Shown: positions 1-9,898 of the stretch, piece after piece | How positions within the stretch are numbered: the first letter of the stretch is position 1 | How the letters are laid out: every line of letters begins with the position of its first letter | Assembly: GCA_021399435.1 (NCBI GenBank) | Contig: JAJTUP010000129.1 | Location: 1-64,000, forward strand | Direction: 5' to 3' | Length of the DNA: 64,000 bases | From: Diaporthe sp. PMI_573 | Taxonomy: Eukaryota; Ascomycota; Sordariomycetes; Diaporthales; Diaporthaceae | The notes under the pieces: generated by a model | What the model saw: only the letters and a program-made list of their open reading frames with translations | The model's database searches: none | Told to the model about the DNA's origin: nothing | Made by a program: the position numbers and the translations under genes

Positions 1-459
1 TCCAGATCAGACTTGTGGGAAGCCCACCGACGGGATCATGACTATGAACCTGGATCTGCTTGCATCCGCAATATTCCTATCAGCGTTCCACTGCTCACGT
101 TTCACCTCGAAACCCTCACCAGTGATAGGTGCTCACAATCTCTTTTTTAAGGGACAGAATGTCGTTGATACTATTTGTTAGCATGGTCATTGAACTTAGA
201 GCCACTTCAGCGGAGAACATACATAATGATAATGAAGTTGCACTCGTTGATGATCCCTTCCATTTGCGATAAGTCCTGGAAGGCTTTTGTATTGTGTAAT
301 GTTGATGTTGGTCAAATTAAGGAAGAGTGCGAAAATTCGTACTCCGGTCACGCCGTAACGAATGCTCATATAGTCGTTGTAGTTGGGAATGCGACCGGCT
401 AGACGCTCGACTTGTTCGAGCCGGTTATGGTCGACGGAGTGCTTGATATTGGCGTACAT
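1..459 (-). pseudogene. terpene synthase C-terminal fragment, broken
   Basis: On the minus strand, the frame starting near 459 carries the helix-region signature RIPNYNDYMSIR followed by GVTGVR, typical of class I fungal sesquiterpene synthases. Further on, 166-137 encodes NDILSLKKE, which matches the NSE/DTE magnesium-binding triad (NDxxSxxKE) of this family. The two parts lie in different frames. A stretch between them reading KAFQDLSQMEGIINEC is also terpene-synthase-like but shifted, apparently at the A-run near 276, so I see a frameshift. A GTGAGC donor directly after the NSE motif suggests an intron. The aspartate-rich DDxxD half is absent and the gene runs off the left edge. Terpene synthases cyclise farnesyl or geranylgeranyl diphosphate; this copy could not do so. 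Confidence 0.7.
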
Positions 460-1138
460 GCGGCGCCGTCGCTATGGAGGTTGAAATGATCAGATTTACA
501 ATTCTGCAGACACCTGTGTGAAGAAATCCCACCGTCGCTAAAATCCTTGCAGAACCTGTCTAATAATACGTAGCCTGTATTTTCCCACCTAAGTTCGGGC
601 GAATTTCAGAAGCTTACATAATAGATTTGTTGCACCTGGATCTACGCTATGCCGTGAACGGTTTCTTAGAAACAAGTGTGGCAGTATATGTAACGGCCAG
701 TAATATCCAGCATGGAAGCTGTTGTATTGGCACTACGTACGAAGATTCTAAGCTTGAGGAGGGGAGAAGAAAGAAAAGAAACTCGCGATGTGCGACGCGT
801 TGGAGAAGTTTAATAACCGTGGTCCGTGCCTGTCGCAGGGGCCAGCCCCCCTGCCAGCACCTTGTGGTGGTGTCAGCCCGTCTAGTGGTGACAACCGCCA
901 CACCAGGAGACCGGGAGTTGCAGACACAGTTGAAACGCGTGACAATGAACATTCACTCAGTACATACGGGTTACATAGTCTACTTTTCCATAAGCCATAG
1001 AATCTTATGATTTGCTTTCTCTCCTTGATCTTCTCATACCGAGTCGTTGACTATCCGGATAGGCTATATTTGGTTAGCGAAGCAGCATAAAATGAGCTTC
1101 CTCGTAGTAGAGTAGCATACTTTTCATTCATGGTAAAA
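460..1138. other. intergenic, nothing recognised
   Basis: Short open frames occur on both strands but none has a recognisable domain or convincing intron structure. I see no RNA gene here. Confidence 0.4.
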
Positions 1139-1455
1139 TACACACACACACACACACACACACAATTTATTCCGCCCGCGGGCTTAACCCGAAAGGGCAA
1201 CTATTAACAATTTGACCATACATTTCCCAAGATATAGTTTTAATACACACACACACACACACAATTTATTCCGCCCGGCGGGCTTAACCCGAAAGGGCAA
1301 CTATTAACAATTTGACCATACGTTTCCCAAGATATGCCTTGATCTCCTTAAATAGTTTTAATACACACACACACACACACAATTTATTCCGCCCGGCGGG
1401 CTTAACCCGAAAGGGCAACTATTAACAATTTGACCATACATTAGTTTTAATACAC
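1139..1455. repeat. three tandem copies of an (AC)n + 3'-end-like repeat
   Basis: Three copies begin near 1139, 1240 and 1361. Each is an (AC)n tract followed by AATTTATTCCGCCCGG, then GGCTTAACCCGAAAGGGC and an AT-rich tail; unit length varies from about 92 to 120 bp. A fourth copy, split by a transposon, flanks 4283-6134. Read on the minus strand, each looks like a GC-rich hairpin 3' UTR followed by a (GT)n tail. The LINE at 42066-46283 ends in a similarly laid out CGCCCGG...CCC...AGGGC 3' region. I infer that these are 5'-truncated LINE 3' ends, but they could be an unrelated satellite. Confidence 0.6.
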
Positions 1456-2430
1456 TAAAGGGCGAAATGGGTGTCGCCAAAATCTTTAGTTAACATTTTT
1501 AGTAGTGGTGGTGTGGGTCTGTGGCTTGCGTGGCTTGGCAGGTTGCGCTTGTAGTGACGGGGTACTCGTGAAGAAACCGCTAACAGAGACAGAACTAGCC
1601 TACTGACAATCGGTTAGGGACCCAGTCTTCAAAAAAAAAACTTTTTGGCTCCTGTCTTTGCTCCCCATGCTTGATTCTATAGTTCTCCTATTTTATCTAT
1701 GTCATTGATTGATGATACTGTATATAGTAATGCTTGCTTCCACGACTTATGCTATGGTATTGTGCTGATATCGATGACATCTATCCTTGTGGCAGTGGCC
1801 ATACCGCTCTTCTCCATTTGTTCGGTTCTCTATGAATCTCCGGCTACTGTTCAGCACTGCAAGGATTTTATACTGTGATTATTGGCTAAGTAAACTTTAA
1901 GACCCCCTCGTGCAACAGTTCTGGAACATTCCATAAGTTATATGTTCAATATTGCTAATCTACTTTACTCAAGTTTCGATCTCACTCGATAGACTCCAAT
2001 GATGCTGATGTCTGACCTCAGAGACCCAAACAACTCAACCAACTCAACGGACGACCTATATTGAGTGAATTGGCTTAGTAATCGCCGACCTCTCGTTGAG
2101 TTGATCAACTGAACGCTTTCGTTGAATGGATTGACGTTGAGTTGGTGTGAGGGAACGATCATGTGACTTTCATACTTTATGAATAGTCTCACTTTATGAA
2201 TATTGTTTAAATAGCTTAAGTCGAAGTTTTCCTTAGGCGTCTCTTTCTTTACTCGTAAACAATCATTTTACCCAAGTCACACTCGACCTCGTTCGTGCTC
2301 TTGTCCAGCTGTTAAAGGAGATGTGGACAAGACCCTGGCGGCTTTCTAGGTAGGTGGCGATGGTGGCAGAATGTTTCTCGAACTTGGAGATGATCTTGCT
2401 GCGAATAGCGTCGCCAGATAGGTGTGCGTT
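1456..2430. other. non-coding stretch with short inverted GTTGAGTTG motifs
   Basis: At about 2025-2150 the motif CAACTCAAC/GTTGAGTTG recurs in both orientations, resembling subterminal repeats of hAT elements; the hAT relic at 2431-3056 lies just downstream. I see no gene in the rest. Confidence 0.35.
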
Positions 2431-3056
2431 TTATATGGCCACAGCTGGATTTAGGTATTCAAAGATCTGGCGCAACATGGGGTTCTCCGCCTCGGTAAAT
2501 GGCTTATTGCCCGATACAATATAATGTACAAGGAGTTGCCTGAACTTGCTTCTGTTAAAGGACTTGATAAACATGTTGGCGATTGCCTGGTTACGTGGCT
2601 GGGAGACGTCTAATTTGAAGACGTCTGCAATTGATCTCTGTGTAGGCCGTGGTGGTTGGCTAGATCTATGCTTCTCCATTACCCCCTTGGGCTGGCTGGC
2701 AGGTGCGGTGATCTGGTGGGCTTTGTAGAGGTGGTCCATCATATTTACTGTGCCTTTTTCCTTGTACGCAGCTGGCTTGTGGCTTCTCATTTACACACAG
2801 AGTTTGCAAAGCCAGTGGCGGTCTCTGCCATCTTTCTCGATGTCATAATCGCGTGTGCGCTCGCTGTGGGTCCAGCCAGCCCAGCGAGCTGTTTCAAAGA
2901 GACCATCCAAGGCCTGGACGTCGTCAGGAGGAGGAGGAACGAGGGGATGATCGACAGGAAAATTAACGGGAGATACGTTGTCATCCATAATATAGGCCTG
3001 TAGGCATTGCTTGGTGTCACAGAACGAGGGAGATCAAAGGGTCTGGCAGGCATCAC
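2431..3056 (-). pseudogene. hAT transposase N-terminal relic
   Basis: Minus-strand frames carry a BED-type zinc finger split over two frames: a Trp-rich segment ending in HWLCKLC (C-x2-C half) at 2988-2791, then in another frame MMDHLYKAHQ (HL-x3-H half) at 2790-2431. The following TQRSIADVFKLD and NQAIANMFIKSFNRSKFRQLLVHY segments match the region after the BED finger in fungal hAT transposases. The catalytic and dimerisation regions are missing. The break between the two zinc-ligand halves makes this a dead copy. Confidence 0.7.
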
Positions 3057-3179
3057 GCGTACATCACGCGTGTATGTCGCGCCAAGCCTCTATCGTGGTT
3101 GTATTGACCGGCTATATTTGAGCCTATATGGCTGACTCAGGGGACCAAGGGCTCAAAAAGCATAAAAAATGGGTCGACG

Positions 3180-3285
3180 GCAACGAAGGCAACGTAAAGG
3201 CAATATTGCCTATCTGAGATTGCGTTGCGTTGCGTTGCCTTAGTAATCGCGATTCCCCCATTGCGTTGCGTTGCGGCAATATATT
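3180..3285. repeat. short GGCAACG/TTGCG repeats
   Basis: GGCAACG and AAGGCAA on one side and tandem TTGCGTTGCG on the other are reverse complements. Such dense short inverted motifs are typical of hAT subterminal regions, and this block lies next to the hAT relic. Confidence 0.5.
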
Positions 3286-3289
3286 GCTA

Positions 3290-3566
3290 AACTATTTTTA
3301 GTCTTTGTAAGCCCCTTGATCTGACCTTTTTGTGCATCGTGGCAGAAAGGGCTGCGTAGGATTGCTGGTGCTGTGCAGGAGGGACTGCCCACATCCACGG
3401 CGCCGACGAGGACGCCACCATGGACACGAACCACAGCGCGACCTCTGCGGCGTCTTCCTTGGCGTTGTTGAGGTTCTTGCCGTTGTACCAGAACCTGGCC
3501 TGATGGATCGTGCCGTTGACGGTCACGCGGCTCGACCAGGCTGTACAACCACCTATCAATTTCAAT
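3290..3566 (-). pseudogene. double-stranded-RNA-binding motif fragment
   Basis: The minus-strand frame contains AWSSRVTVNG, ARFWYNGKNLNNAKEDAAEVAL and then divergent sequence. The pattern W-x-S-x-V-x-V-x-G ... GK-x2-NNAKEDAAE-x-AL is that of a dsRNA-binding motif of small fungal DRBM proteins, with the final alpha-helix NAKEDAAEVAL intact. There is no upstream ATG in frame and nothing recognisable after the motif, so it is a fragment of a larger gene. It lies between hAT subterminal-like repeats and may have been captured or simply stranded. Confidence 0.55.
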
Positions 3567-3569
3567 TGA

Positions 3570-4280
3570 TTCTTCTGCCCTGGGTGGGTGCTAGGGTTGG
3601 CTAAAGTTGGTGGAGTTGGTAAAACTGTCCGGGCATGTGATATGTCCGGCTGACTGGTAAACCACGTTAGTGTACTTATGCTAATGTCTTATGCCCTGTT
3701 ATAGCAAGCGAGCCTTCTATGTACGTTACCTCATAGTGTATCTGCCGTACATAATAACGTACTATATTATCTAGACCCTTCATTCTAAAAAGAGTTACAA
3801 AGTACGGCGGACTTAATTAGTGTAAAATATGGTTTTCTTTACAGTTCTTTCTATGTTTTAAAGGTTGGTTCGACATTAGAAAACTAAAATTAACAATCAA
3901 TCTTATGTACTGTCTGTACATATGTACATAGTACTTGTGACAATTTGTATTCTTCAATTCTCTCCTAAGCTTGAATACAGTACAGTAACAATTATGTGCA
4001 GTACGCTACTAGGTATTCCCAAGTATTTCAGGAAAGTATCGTATTTGTTATGTATTAAAAATACCACAAATCCAAATAATATCGAATACTTAATAATGCG
4101 GTAATCTTACAAAGGCCTTTACATAGGAGAAGAACCTTACAGTAAATAGCTCGCCGAGCAATAGCAAAGATTCATGGTTGGATTAGGGATGCAGAAGCAT
4201 TATCGGTGGTATTTTTACGGTCATTATGCTAGAGCCCTTCGGTGTCACAAAAGGTTACACACACACACACACACACAATT
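3570..4280. other. AT-rich non-coding stretch
   Basis: No gene recognised. It ends in an (AC)n tract at about 4256-4277, which is the left half of a repeat copy interrupted by the pogo element. Confidence 0.4.
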
Positions 4281-4282
4281 TA

Positions 4283-6134
4283 ACGTGCCCGGCCCGGATC
4301 TCGGCCCACCCCCGATCTGGGCCCCCCTTCCGTCACGCACGCCGCCTTCGCCTTGACGACGACGTCGCCGCCACCACGATAGTTGACGCCGTTTCTGATG
4401 GTGTTTCTGACTCGTCTGACCCGTCGCTATCGTCTGGCACCACGCCGGCTTCAATTTGAGTCCTCCGTACCTCCTCAATGCCGGCGAAAAGCTCATTGGG
4501 GTCAAGTTGAACCTTCTTCCTCCGGACCACCCTGCTGACTTCAATCTGGCGTTCCAGCTGCTGGGCTTTTTGTGAGGACATCGTCAGATCAACGTCTTTC
4601 TGGTCCCAGCTCTTGAGAATCTTCCTGAAGAGGAGTCGTTGTGTGGGGCTCGATTGCTTCTGACGGGTGTACCGGGCCACCATGCCACGCAGCTCCTGGG
4701 ACCGCTTAGGGGTTGCAAAAACGGTCCCTCGAGGCAGACAAAAGCACTTATCGGTGCAAAAATGGCCGCTGAAGCCATCGCCGGCGCCTAATTCTAGTGA
4801 TCTTGCTTCCTTTACGCGGTTGTCTTCGATAAAGTGGCTTCCGAGTGCCCTATGCTTAGACAACGGCCAGAGACCCGTCGCCTGCCACCCCGAACGGATA
4901 TTTGACTCCGTAAGTGCCTCTATTCGGGCCTTGTGATAGCAATAAAGAAACCGTTTCTTTGCCACAACTGACGATGAGTTGTGTCCTCCTTGTCGGCCGA
5001 GATGCTTCTTGAAGGCAGCCTTCAGAGGGCCGAAGACCGCCACATCTAGCGGTTGAAGCATATGTGAGGTATGGGCCGGCAAAAAGACAATATATACGTG
5101 ATTTGAGAAGCACTCCCACATAAAATCAACCGTTGTATGTGTGTGGTGCCCATCTATCACGAGTAGGCGCCATTCAGATGGGTCCTCCGGCGCCGTCAGG
5201 GGAAGGAAGACCCTCTGCAGCCAGTGGATGGCGATAGGTTCCTCCATCCACCCCTTTTTCGTCGCCGTAAACTGCCAGCCGTCATGATCTTCAAGGGCAA
5301 TAGGAAACCACTGCTGCTGAACGCTTAGCCCTTTGAAAATAATCAGAGGAATCAGGGACCTGCCCGTGGCAGAGATACACTCAAGGAAGGAGGTCCACGC
5401 TCGTGAATTAAAGTCCTTCTGAAGAAGCTCGCTTCCGTCAGAATAGCCAATCGTCAAAGCTTTCTCAGACTTGCCCTCCATTAGCCCTCCCTCGTCGGCG
5501 TTCCAACGGTTGGCCGGCTTAATCGCCTTGACAATAGGCAGCTGCATAAAGTCAAACCACGACCCAACGTTTTGCTTGGTGGCTGCCCTTAGCCGTTTTG
5601 CTTCAACCCTCTGATACTTACGGCTTCGGAGAATAGGGTGACGAAGAAGGAAGGCCCTGAGCCACTTCTTTCCGAGCGGAGGGACCTCCTTCCCTGAGGA
5701 GCCCAGACGGGCCGCCAGAGCCCTGGTTTCCCAGCGAGTTAACGCATGGCCAAGGCTGCTTTGGTTGACCAAAAACATCGCCAATTGGTCCTCTTGGTGG
5801 TCAGAAAGAACCCTCTGAGGGTCGGCGGCGACCTTATGGCTTTGTCTGCCGGCGAGACGATTTTGAAGTGTTGAGCGTGGAATATGCCAGGTCCTGGAAG
5901 CCTGCTTAACAGACATCCCATCCCTGACCGCCACGATGGCGTCATGTACATCAATTTCGGCGTAGGGCTTCATGACAACAAGGATAATGTTTGGAAGAAG
6001 TTTGGTGATCAGAAAAAAAGTCCTCGTGGAGAAAACGTTGAGTTTATGTAGGGTGGGTACAGACGCGTGCACGCGTGAACGCGGGTGTGGGGGGGCCCAG
6101 ATCGGGGGTGGGCCGAGATCCGGGCCGGGCACGT
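4283..6134. mobile_element. pogo/Fot1-family (Tc1-mariner) transposon, apparently complete
   Basis: The element has terminal inverted repeats that match over about 45 bp: ACGTGCCCGGCCCGGATCTC at 4283 and its exact reverse complement ending at 6134. A TA dinucleotide flanks each end (4281-4282 and 6135-6136), the target duplication expected for Tc1-mariner. The host sequence either side (AATTTA | TATTCCGCCCGGCGGG) rejoins into the uninterrupted repeat at about 1163, 1262 and 1381, so the window holds unoccupied copies of the insertion site. Total length is 1852 bp with one transposase gene. Confidence 0.95.
4333..5973 (-). CDS. pogo/Fot1-like transposase (HTH + CENP-B-type + DDE_1)
   Basis: The 546-aa ORF catalyses cut-and-paste of the surrounding element. 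I chose the ATG at 5973 because the longer open frame extends through the TIR and outside the element. Residues about 6-45 form a psq-type helix-turn-helix (VKQASRTWHIPRSTLQNRL), and about 50-125 a CENP-B-like second DNA-binding domain. The catalytic triad is visible: D160 (NADEGG), D274 (LVIDGHHTH) and D310 (LQPLDVAVFGP), with 35 residues between the last two. The C-terminus is arginine-rich and the stop lies just inside the TIR. No frameshift or internal stop is present, so the element may be active. Relics of related transposases lie at 11285, 48400, 51455 and 55363. Confidence 0.93.
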   Translation of the reverse strand: MKPYAEIDVHDAIVAVRDGMSVKQASRTWHIPRSTLQNRLAGRQSHKVAADPQRVLSDHQEDQLAMFLVNQSSLGHALTRWETRALAARLGSSGKEVPPLGKKWLRAFLLRHPILRSRKYQRVEAKRLRAATKQNVGSWFDFMQLPIVKAIKPANRWNADEGGLMEGKSEKALTIGYSDGSELLQKDFNSRAWTSFLECISATGRSLIPLIIFKGLSVQQQWFPIALEDHDGWQFTATKKGWMEEPIAIHWLQRVFLPLTAPEDPSEWRLLVIDGHHTHTTVDFMWECFSNHVYIVFLPAHTSHMLQPLDVAVFGPLKAAFKKHLGRQGGHNSSSVVAKKRFLYCYHKARIEALTESNIRSGWQATGLWPLSKHRALGSHFIEDNRVKEARSLELGAGDGFSGHFCTDKCFCLPRGTVFATPKRSQELRGMVARYTRQKQSSPTQRLLFRKILKSWDQKDVDLTMSSQKAQQLERQIEVSRVVRRKKVQLDPNELFAGIEEVRRTQIEAGVVPDDSDGSDESETPSETASTIVVAATSSSRRRRRA

Positions 6135-6136
6135 TA

Positions 6137-7223
6137 TTCCGCCCGGCGGGCTTAACCCGAAAGGGCAACTATGGCTTGAAAATAAATAATATGATGCCAC
6201 AGTAAATTACCTCTAAAAATGAACATTTACATGCAACAAAGTTTCCTGCGTGCCACAAGTCCCTGTACTCAATCCAACAGCCATGATGTAACCTTTCAAA
6301 AAACAGGACTTCTGTCGAGTATTTGAATATACAGTACCGAAGCCTCAAATTCCACTGCTTTGGCATTCAAATTATTCGAGCAAGCAGCTCTCCTACCTCA
6401 TGTGAGCCCTTTGCAATGCCCAAGGAGGACTTTCATTTGTTGGCTTCTCAGAACTGTCCATCAAGGTAAGTGAGCATCAAAACCCACGCCACGAATAGCA
6501 TACCCTCGCAATATTTACTAATATTTTCTATGGCTTGAATGCACGGAGACTTTCCTTCAGGCATAATCAACGAATTTTATGAACCAGTTTGGGGATCGGA
6601 GTGTATCAGAAAGATGGTTAAGCGACATGAGGACTAGCATTTTTCTCAGTGTTCGTGCTGAGCACGGCGAAGCATCCGAAAACGACTCTATGTTGCTTAA
6701 CCGGCATGGGAGCCAGGCACCTTCGTCTTCCTCAACTGACCAGGCGCAATCAACTTTCAAAACCCTAGATCAGGATCCCCTACGGTCTAAGACTAGTGAG
6801 GTGCTGTGGGCATCGGAGCCGACGGTGACAATACAAATTATCAACGTTCTGTGGGCCCCTTGACGCCTGTACCGGAAGATGGGGATTTAGATGCCTTTGA
6901 GAGTTATAGAAATAGTTTTTATTATCTAATACTGAGCCAGCTACTCCTGGCTCATTATTAGTGGCATTTTGATCAATTATGAATAGCCTGGGGTCTAGGT
7001 CGCCGCTATTTAAATGATACACTTTCAAAGAATGTTCTGTCCTGGAGACAGGCTATGGATTTATCCTCGCATGATGCTCTGGAGACTGAGGTCTGGTTCG
7101 CGGCGACCCTGCACTACTGATCGTACGTACTTCTGTTGCAATTCTGAAACTGGAACTGCATTTTTTGAAAATCTCTCTGATTTTATGTGACTTCATTCCA
7201 GCCCGAGAGAGCTATGGAAACGG
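6137..7223. other. right half of split repeat, then non-coding
   Basis: The first about 40 bases (TTCCGCCCGGCGGGC...) complete the repeat copy split by the pogo element. Beyond that I see no supported gene. Confidence 0.45.
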
Positions 7224-7374
7224 AATATACGGCCATGAAACATACAGCCACGGAACATGCAGCCACGCAATCTACGGCCACGAAATATACAGCCACGCAA
7301 TCTACGGCTACGAAACATACAGCCACGAAGCGTACCTTCACGGAATATACAGCCACGAAACGTAAAGCCACGAA
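7224..7374 (+). repeat. 15-bp minisatellite, about 10 units
   Basis: Units of the type ATACAGCCACGAAAC repeat about ten times. Because 15 is a multiple of three, one frame stays open and would read a TATKH-like pentapeptide repeat (TATEH, AATQS, TATKY, TATKR, TFTEY). No domain, promoter or intron supports a gene, so coding status is open. Confidence 0.75.
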
Positions 7375-7624
7375 AGTGACTGGATTAGATTGCTCGTTCA
7401 ATTCTATAACTATCCACAGTATCACTCAAGATTGTCAACTAGCGGGGTGATCAGCCCGGCCTTTCTAACCGGGTGATCAGCCCGGCGAGAAAGCATGCAA
7501 TGCATATAGAGGACGAGAGGCCGATACGGTGCCAAAACCGTGACATCTACCACCAACGCCACCAGATGCTCTAACCAAAATCGCAGCCCCCAACCATCCA
7601 CCACCAACCAACCCCAGCTCTCAA
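7375..7624. other. non-coding, short GATCAGCCCGG repeats
   Basis: Two direct copies of GGGTGATCAGCCCGGC flank TTTCTAACC near 7445-7485, and the CCCGG-containing motif recurs in the fold-back element downstream. Confidence 0.35.
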
Positions 7625-7843
7625 GACAAGAAAATTATCTGTTTTTGTGACCTCGAATTGATCAGTGGTTGAAGCTGTGTTAGGAAGTACCCTATGCCAT
7701 GTTCCGGGCTTAGCTAGCCCGGAAGATGGTCCCGCACTATGTTCCCGGTCTGGCTAACCGGGAGGATGGCATAGGGTACTTCCTAACACAGCTTCAACCA
7801 CTGATCAATTCGAGGTCACAAAAACAGATAATTTTCTTGTCTT
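7625..7843. repeat. fold-back element with about 76-bp inverted arms
   Basis: Arms at 7625-7700 and 7766-7843 are near-perfect reverse complements (one 2-nt length difference near GCTGTGTTAGG), separated by a 65-bp loop. The loop holds two smaller stem-loops, GTTCCGGGCTTAGCTAGCCCGG and CCCGGTCTGGCTAACCGGG. Transcribed, it would make a long hairpin RNA. A relative of the inner part lies inverted at 8602-8694. It fits a MITE or fold-back transposon; no protein is encoded. Confidence 0.8.
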
Positions 7844-8601
7844 TTCTCTTTTTCCTCTCCGCCGCCCTCTCGAAACTTGCCCCGTTTGTCTCTTACTCCG
7901 TCTAATCATGTCGAATTTTCTCGAGGAATTGTTCCTTCTCCTTGGTAATCTCATTTTCTGGAGTGCGCCGAACAAATTGGTACATGGTTCTACGACCATG
8001 TTCTCGGCTTCCACTATGTCGTCGACATCCTCCTGTTCTTTCTCGATCTTGCATTGCAGGTGCTTGTCTCCTTGCTTGCAGCAGCTTCAGATTTGTAACG
8101 CCCACTTCCGATTGGCATGCATATGCCATCGCCTCATCGTCACATATGTCAGCCTCGCCCAGCAAGTCAATAGTGTCCCCAATGCTAGCAATTCCGTTGG
8201 TTCTCTAGCCTTGTATTGCCGCTCTTCTCGGTATTACTGTCGTCATCGGTCATCATAGTATAGAGGGACAGGGACGGGATTATGGCAGGGAGGGATTCAG
8301 ACATAACAGGCGAGATGGACTCGCTCCAGTCGGCGGGCGTTGTATTCCGGTCCCTTCGTTCGCTACAGCGAGAGACTAGTCAACCGGGATCGAGGTGCGT
8401 GTGTGTAAAGGCGATTGTGGTTTTGCAACGAATCCCACGGGTTTTTGGTAAAGAATTCTGGTTGTTATAGTTGTCGGAAGCGCCTGCCCCCAACTCTCCC
8501 CCTGCATATTTCCACCTGTCCGCCCACCAAGATACCGGACTCTCCCTGACCCAAATCCCACCGCCAAGCAAACAGTCAATCCACCACCAACTCCAGCTCT
8601 C
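7844..8601. other. non-coding, nothing recognised
   Basis: Short frames on both strands have no domain signatures. TC-rich tracts occur near 7841-7860. Confidence 0.35.
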
Positions 8602-8694
8602 TACCCTGCGCCATCCTCCCGGTTGGCCAGACCGGGAACATAGTGCTGGACCATCCTCCGGGCTGGCTAAGCCCGGAACATGGCGCAGGGTAGC
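8602..8694. repeat. second copy of the fold-back core, opposite orientation
   Basis: The segment starting TACCCTGCGCCAT and ending ATGGCGCAGGGTA is, when reverse complemented, closely similar to 7688-7778: same outer TACCCT-GCCAT arms, same two inner CCCGG stem-loops, same GATGGTCC-GCACTATG spacer. The long outer arms of the 7625 copy are missing. Confidence 0.7.
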
Positions 8695-8943
8695 GGGAGG
8701 AACAGGGAGGGGCGCGGGTTTAGGTTCAGACCTGAGTCGGCGTTGCATTCCAGTCTCCCCTTTTTTTTTTGGGGGGGGGGGTTGGTTTGTTCTTCTTGTT
8801 GTTGTAATTCAGGAGGCGGTGTGCCAGCAAGAAATTTGATTGCCATCTGGATCCAAACCAGCAGAAAGAATTATGTACATCAGCTTCCTGAGTGCCATTA
8901 CACACTGCTGAACATAATATCCGGATTCATTGTCCTTCAAAAT

Positions 8944-9201
8944 CTATCGAATGTTTGAGAGGCAGCTGGTAGGCTGTTTTGAATCTTTCTTGCGCTGCTT
9001 CGGCGTCTTTTTAACCTTGTCTGCTGGCGCCTCGTTATCGGTGTCACCTCTGGGGGCTCGGTGAGTGTCAGTAGTGCTAGTGCCAGCCTCTGGTGGCGGC
9101 GTAGCCAACTGCGCGGTCTTGAGAGGTTTCACAGCTTTCGAGCTGCTGCGGGTCTGCCTTCCTTGCATCTTTACTGCATTTGAGGAAGATGTTGTCGCCA
9201 T
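8944..9201 (-). CDS. possible small basic protein, unrecognised
   Basis: An 85-aa frame starts at an ATG at 9201 (MATTSSSNAV). It is rich in Ser, Thr, Pro and Lys, with a Lys/Arg cluster near the C-terminus (KVKKTPKQRKKDSK), like a disordered nuclear-type tail. I recognise no family. No intron or promoter is evident and it could be spurious or the end of a larger gene. Confidence 0.25.
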   Translation of the reverse strand: MATTSSSNAVKMQGRQTRSSSKAVKPLKTAQLATPPPEAGTSTTDTHRAPRGDTDNEAPADKVKKTPKQRKKDSKQPTSCLSNIR

Positions 9202-9528
9202 CTTCGGATTGGATGTTTTTGTAGAAATGACTTCTTCTGGTGAATGAATTGTGACGCAGGAATAATATGAATAAAAATGTTTCGAGAGTCTGTTTTCCTT
9301 CTTTTTTTCTGGCGACGGCGGCGGGATTGACTTATATTTATACTTGGTCTGCATCACAGTATAAAGCATTCATGGACAAATTAAACTTGCATTAAGACTA
9401 AGGAAAACGAGAAACCTCGTTTTGAATCTTTAATAGTAAATTTTAGAATATTAAGTCCCAAATAGAGTAATCATAAACTTTAAAAGCCAAAATATATGAT
9501 TTTAAAGTCAAGAAACAGAAATACTAGT

Positions 9529-9898
9529 TGTTGGAAGGCAGCACTTCGGGCCCGTCGGAGGCCCGGTGGAGGGCGCCGTAGCTGTCACGCCAAATCTGGG
9601 ACCTTACGGTACGTACCCAGATTTACACGTGATCACGCTCCGTCTACTTAAGACGAGCATCCATCGCATCTATAGCTTAGAGAGACTCAATCTCATCCAT
9701 ATCTACAATACTCACACCAAAGGCCATATCAAACATGTGACCAGTGAGCCGTGGTGATTCCGTGGAGCTCCCTCTACATCAGTCTCCTGTAGAGCACGAC
9801 AGTAGCATCGGCGAAAGGCACCGCAGCACAGCTCAGGCCCATACGGCGCCCAGGTCAGGGCTGAGCCTCGCTCAGGCCAGCGTGCATCGGGGAAGTTG
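9529..9898. mobile_element. LTR-like repeat (family B), interrupted by another LTR
   Basis: Starts TGTTGGAAGGCAGCACTTCGG and is collinear with the solo LTR at 17265-17562 up to GCGTGCATCG, except for the insertion at 9583-9801. After about 9898 the two copies diverge, so this copy is partial or has lost its 3' end; I find no matching 5-bp duplication. Confidence 0.65.
9583..9801. mobile_element. solo LTR (family A), nested
   Basis: A 219-bp segment begins TGTCACGCC and ends GCACGACA (TG...CA with TGTC/GACA ends) and is flanked by GTAGC at 9578-9582 and 9802-9806, a 5-bp target duplication. The uninterrupted sequence is seen at about 17313 (CCGTAGTATCGGCG), so the boundaries come directly from comparison of two copies. 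This is what recombination between the two LTRs of a retrotransposon leaves behind. Confidence 0.88.
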
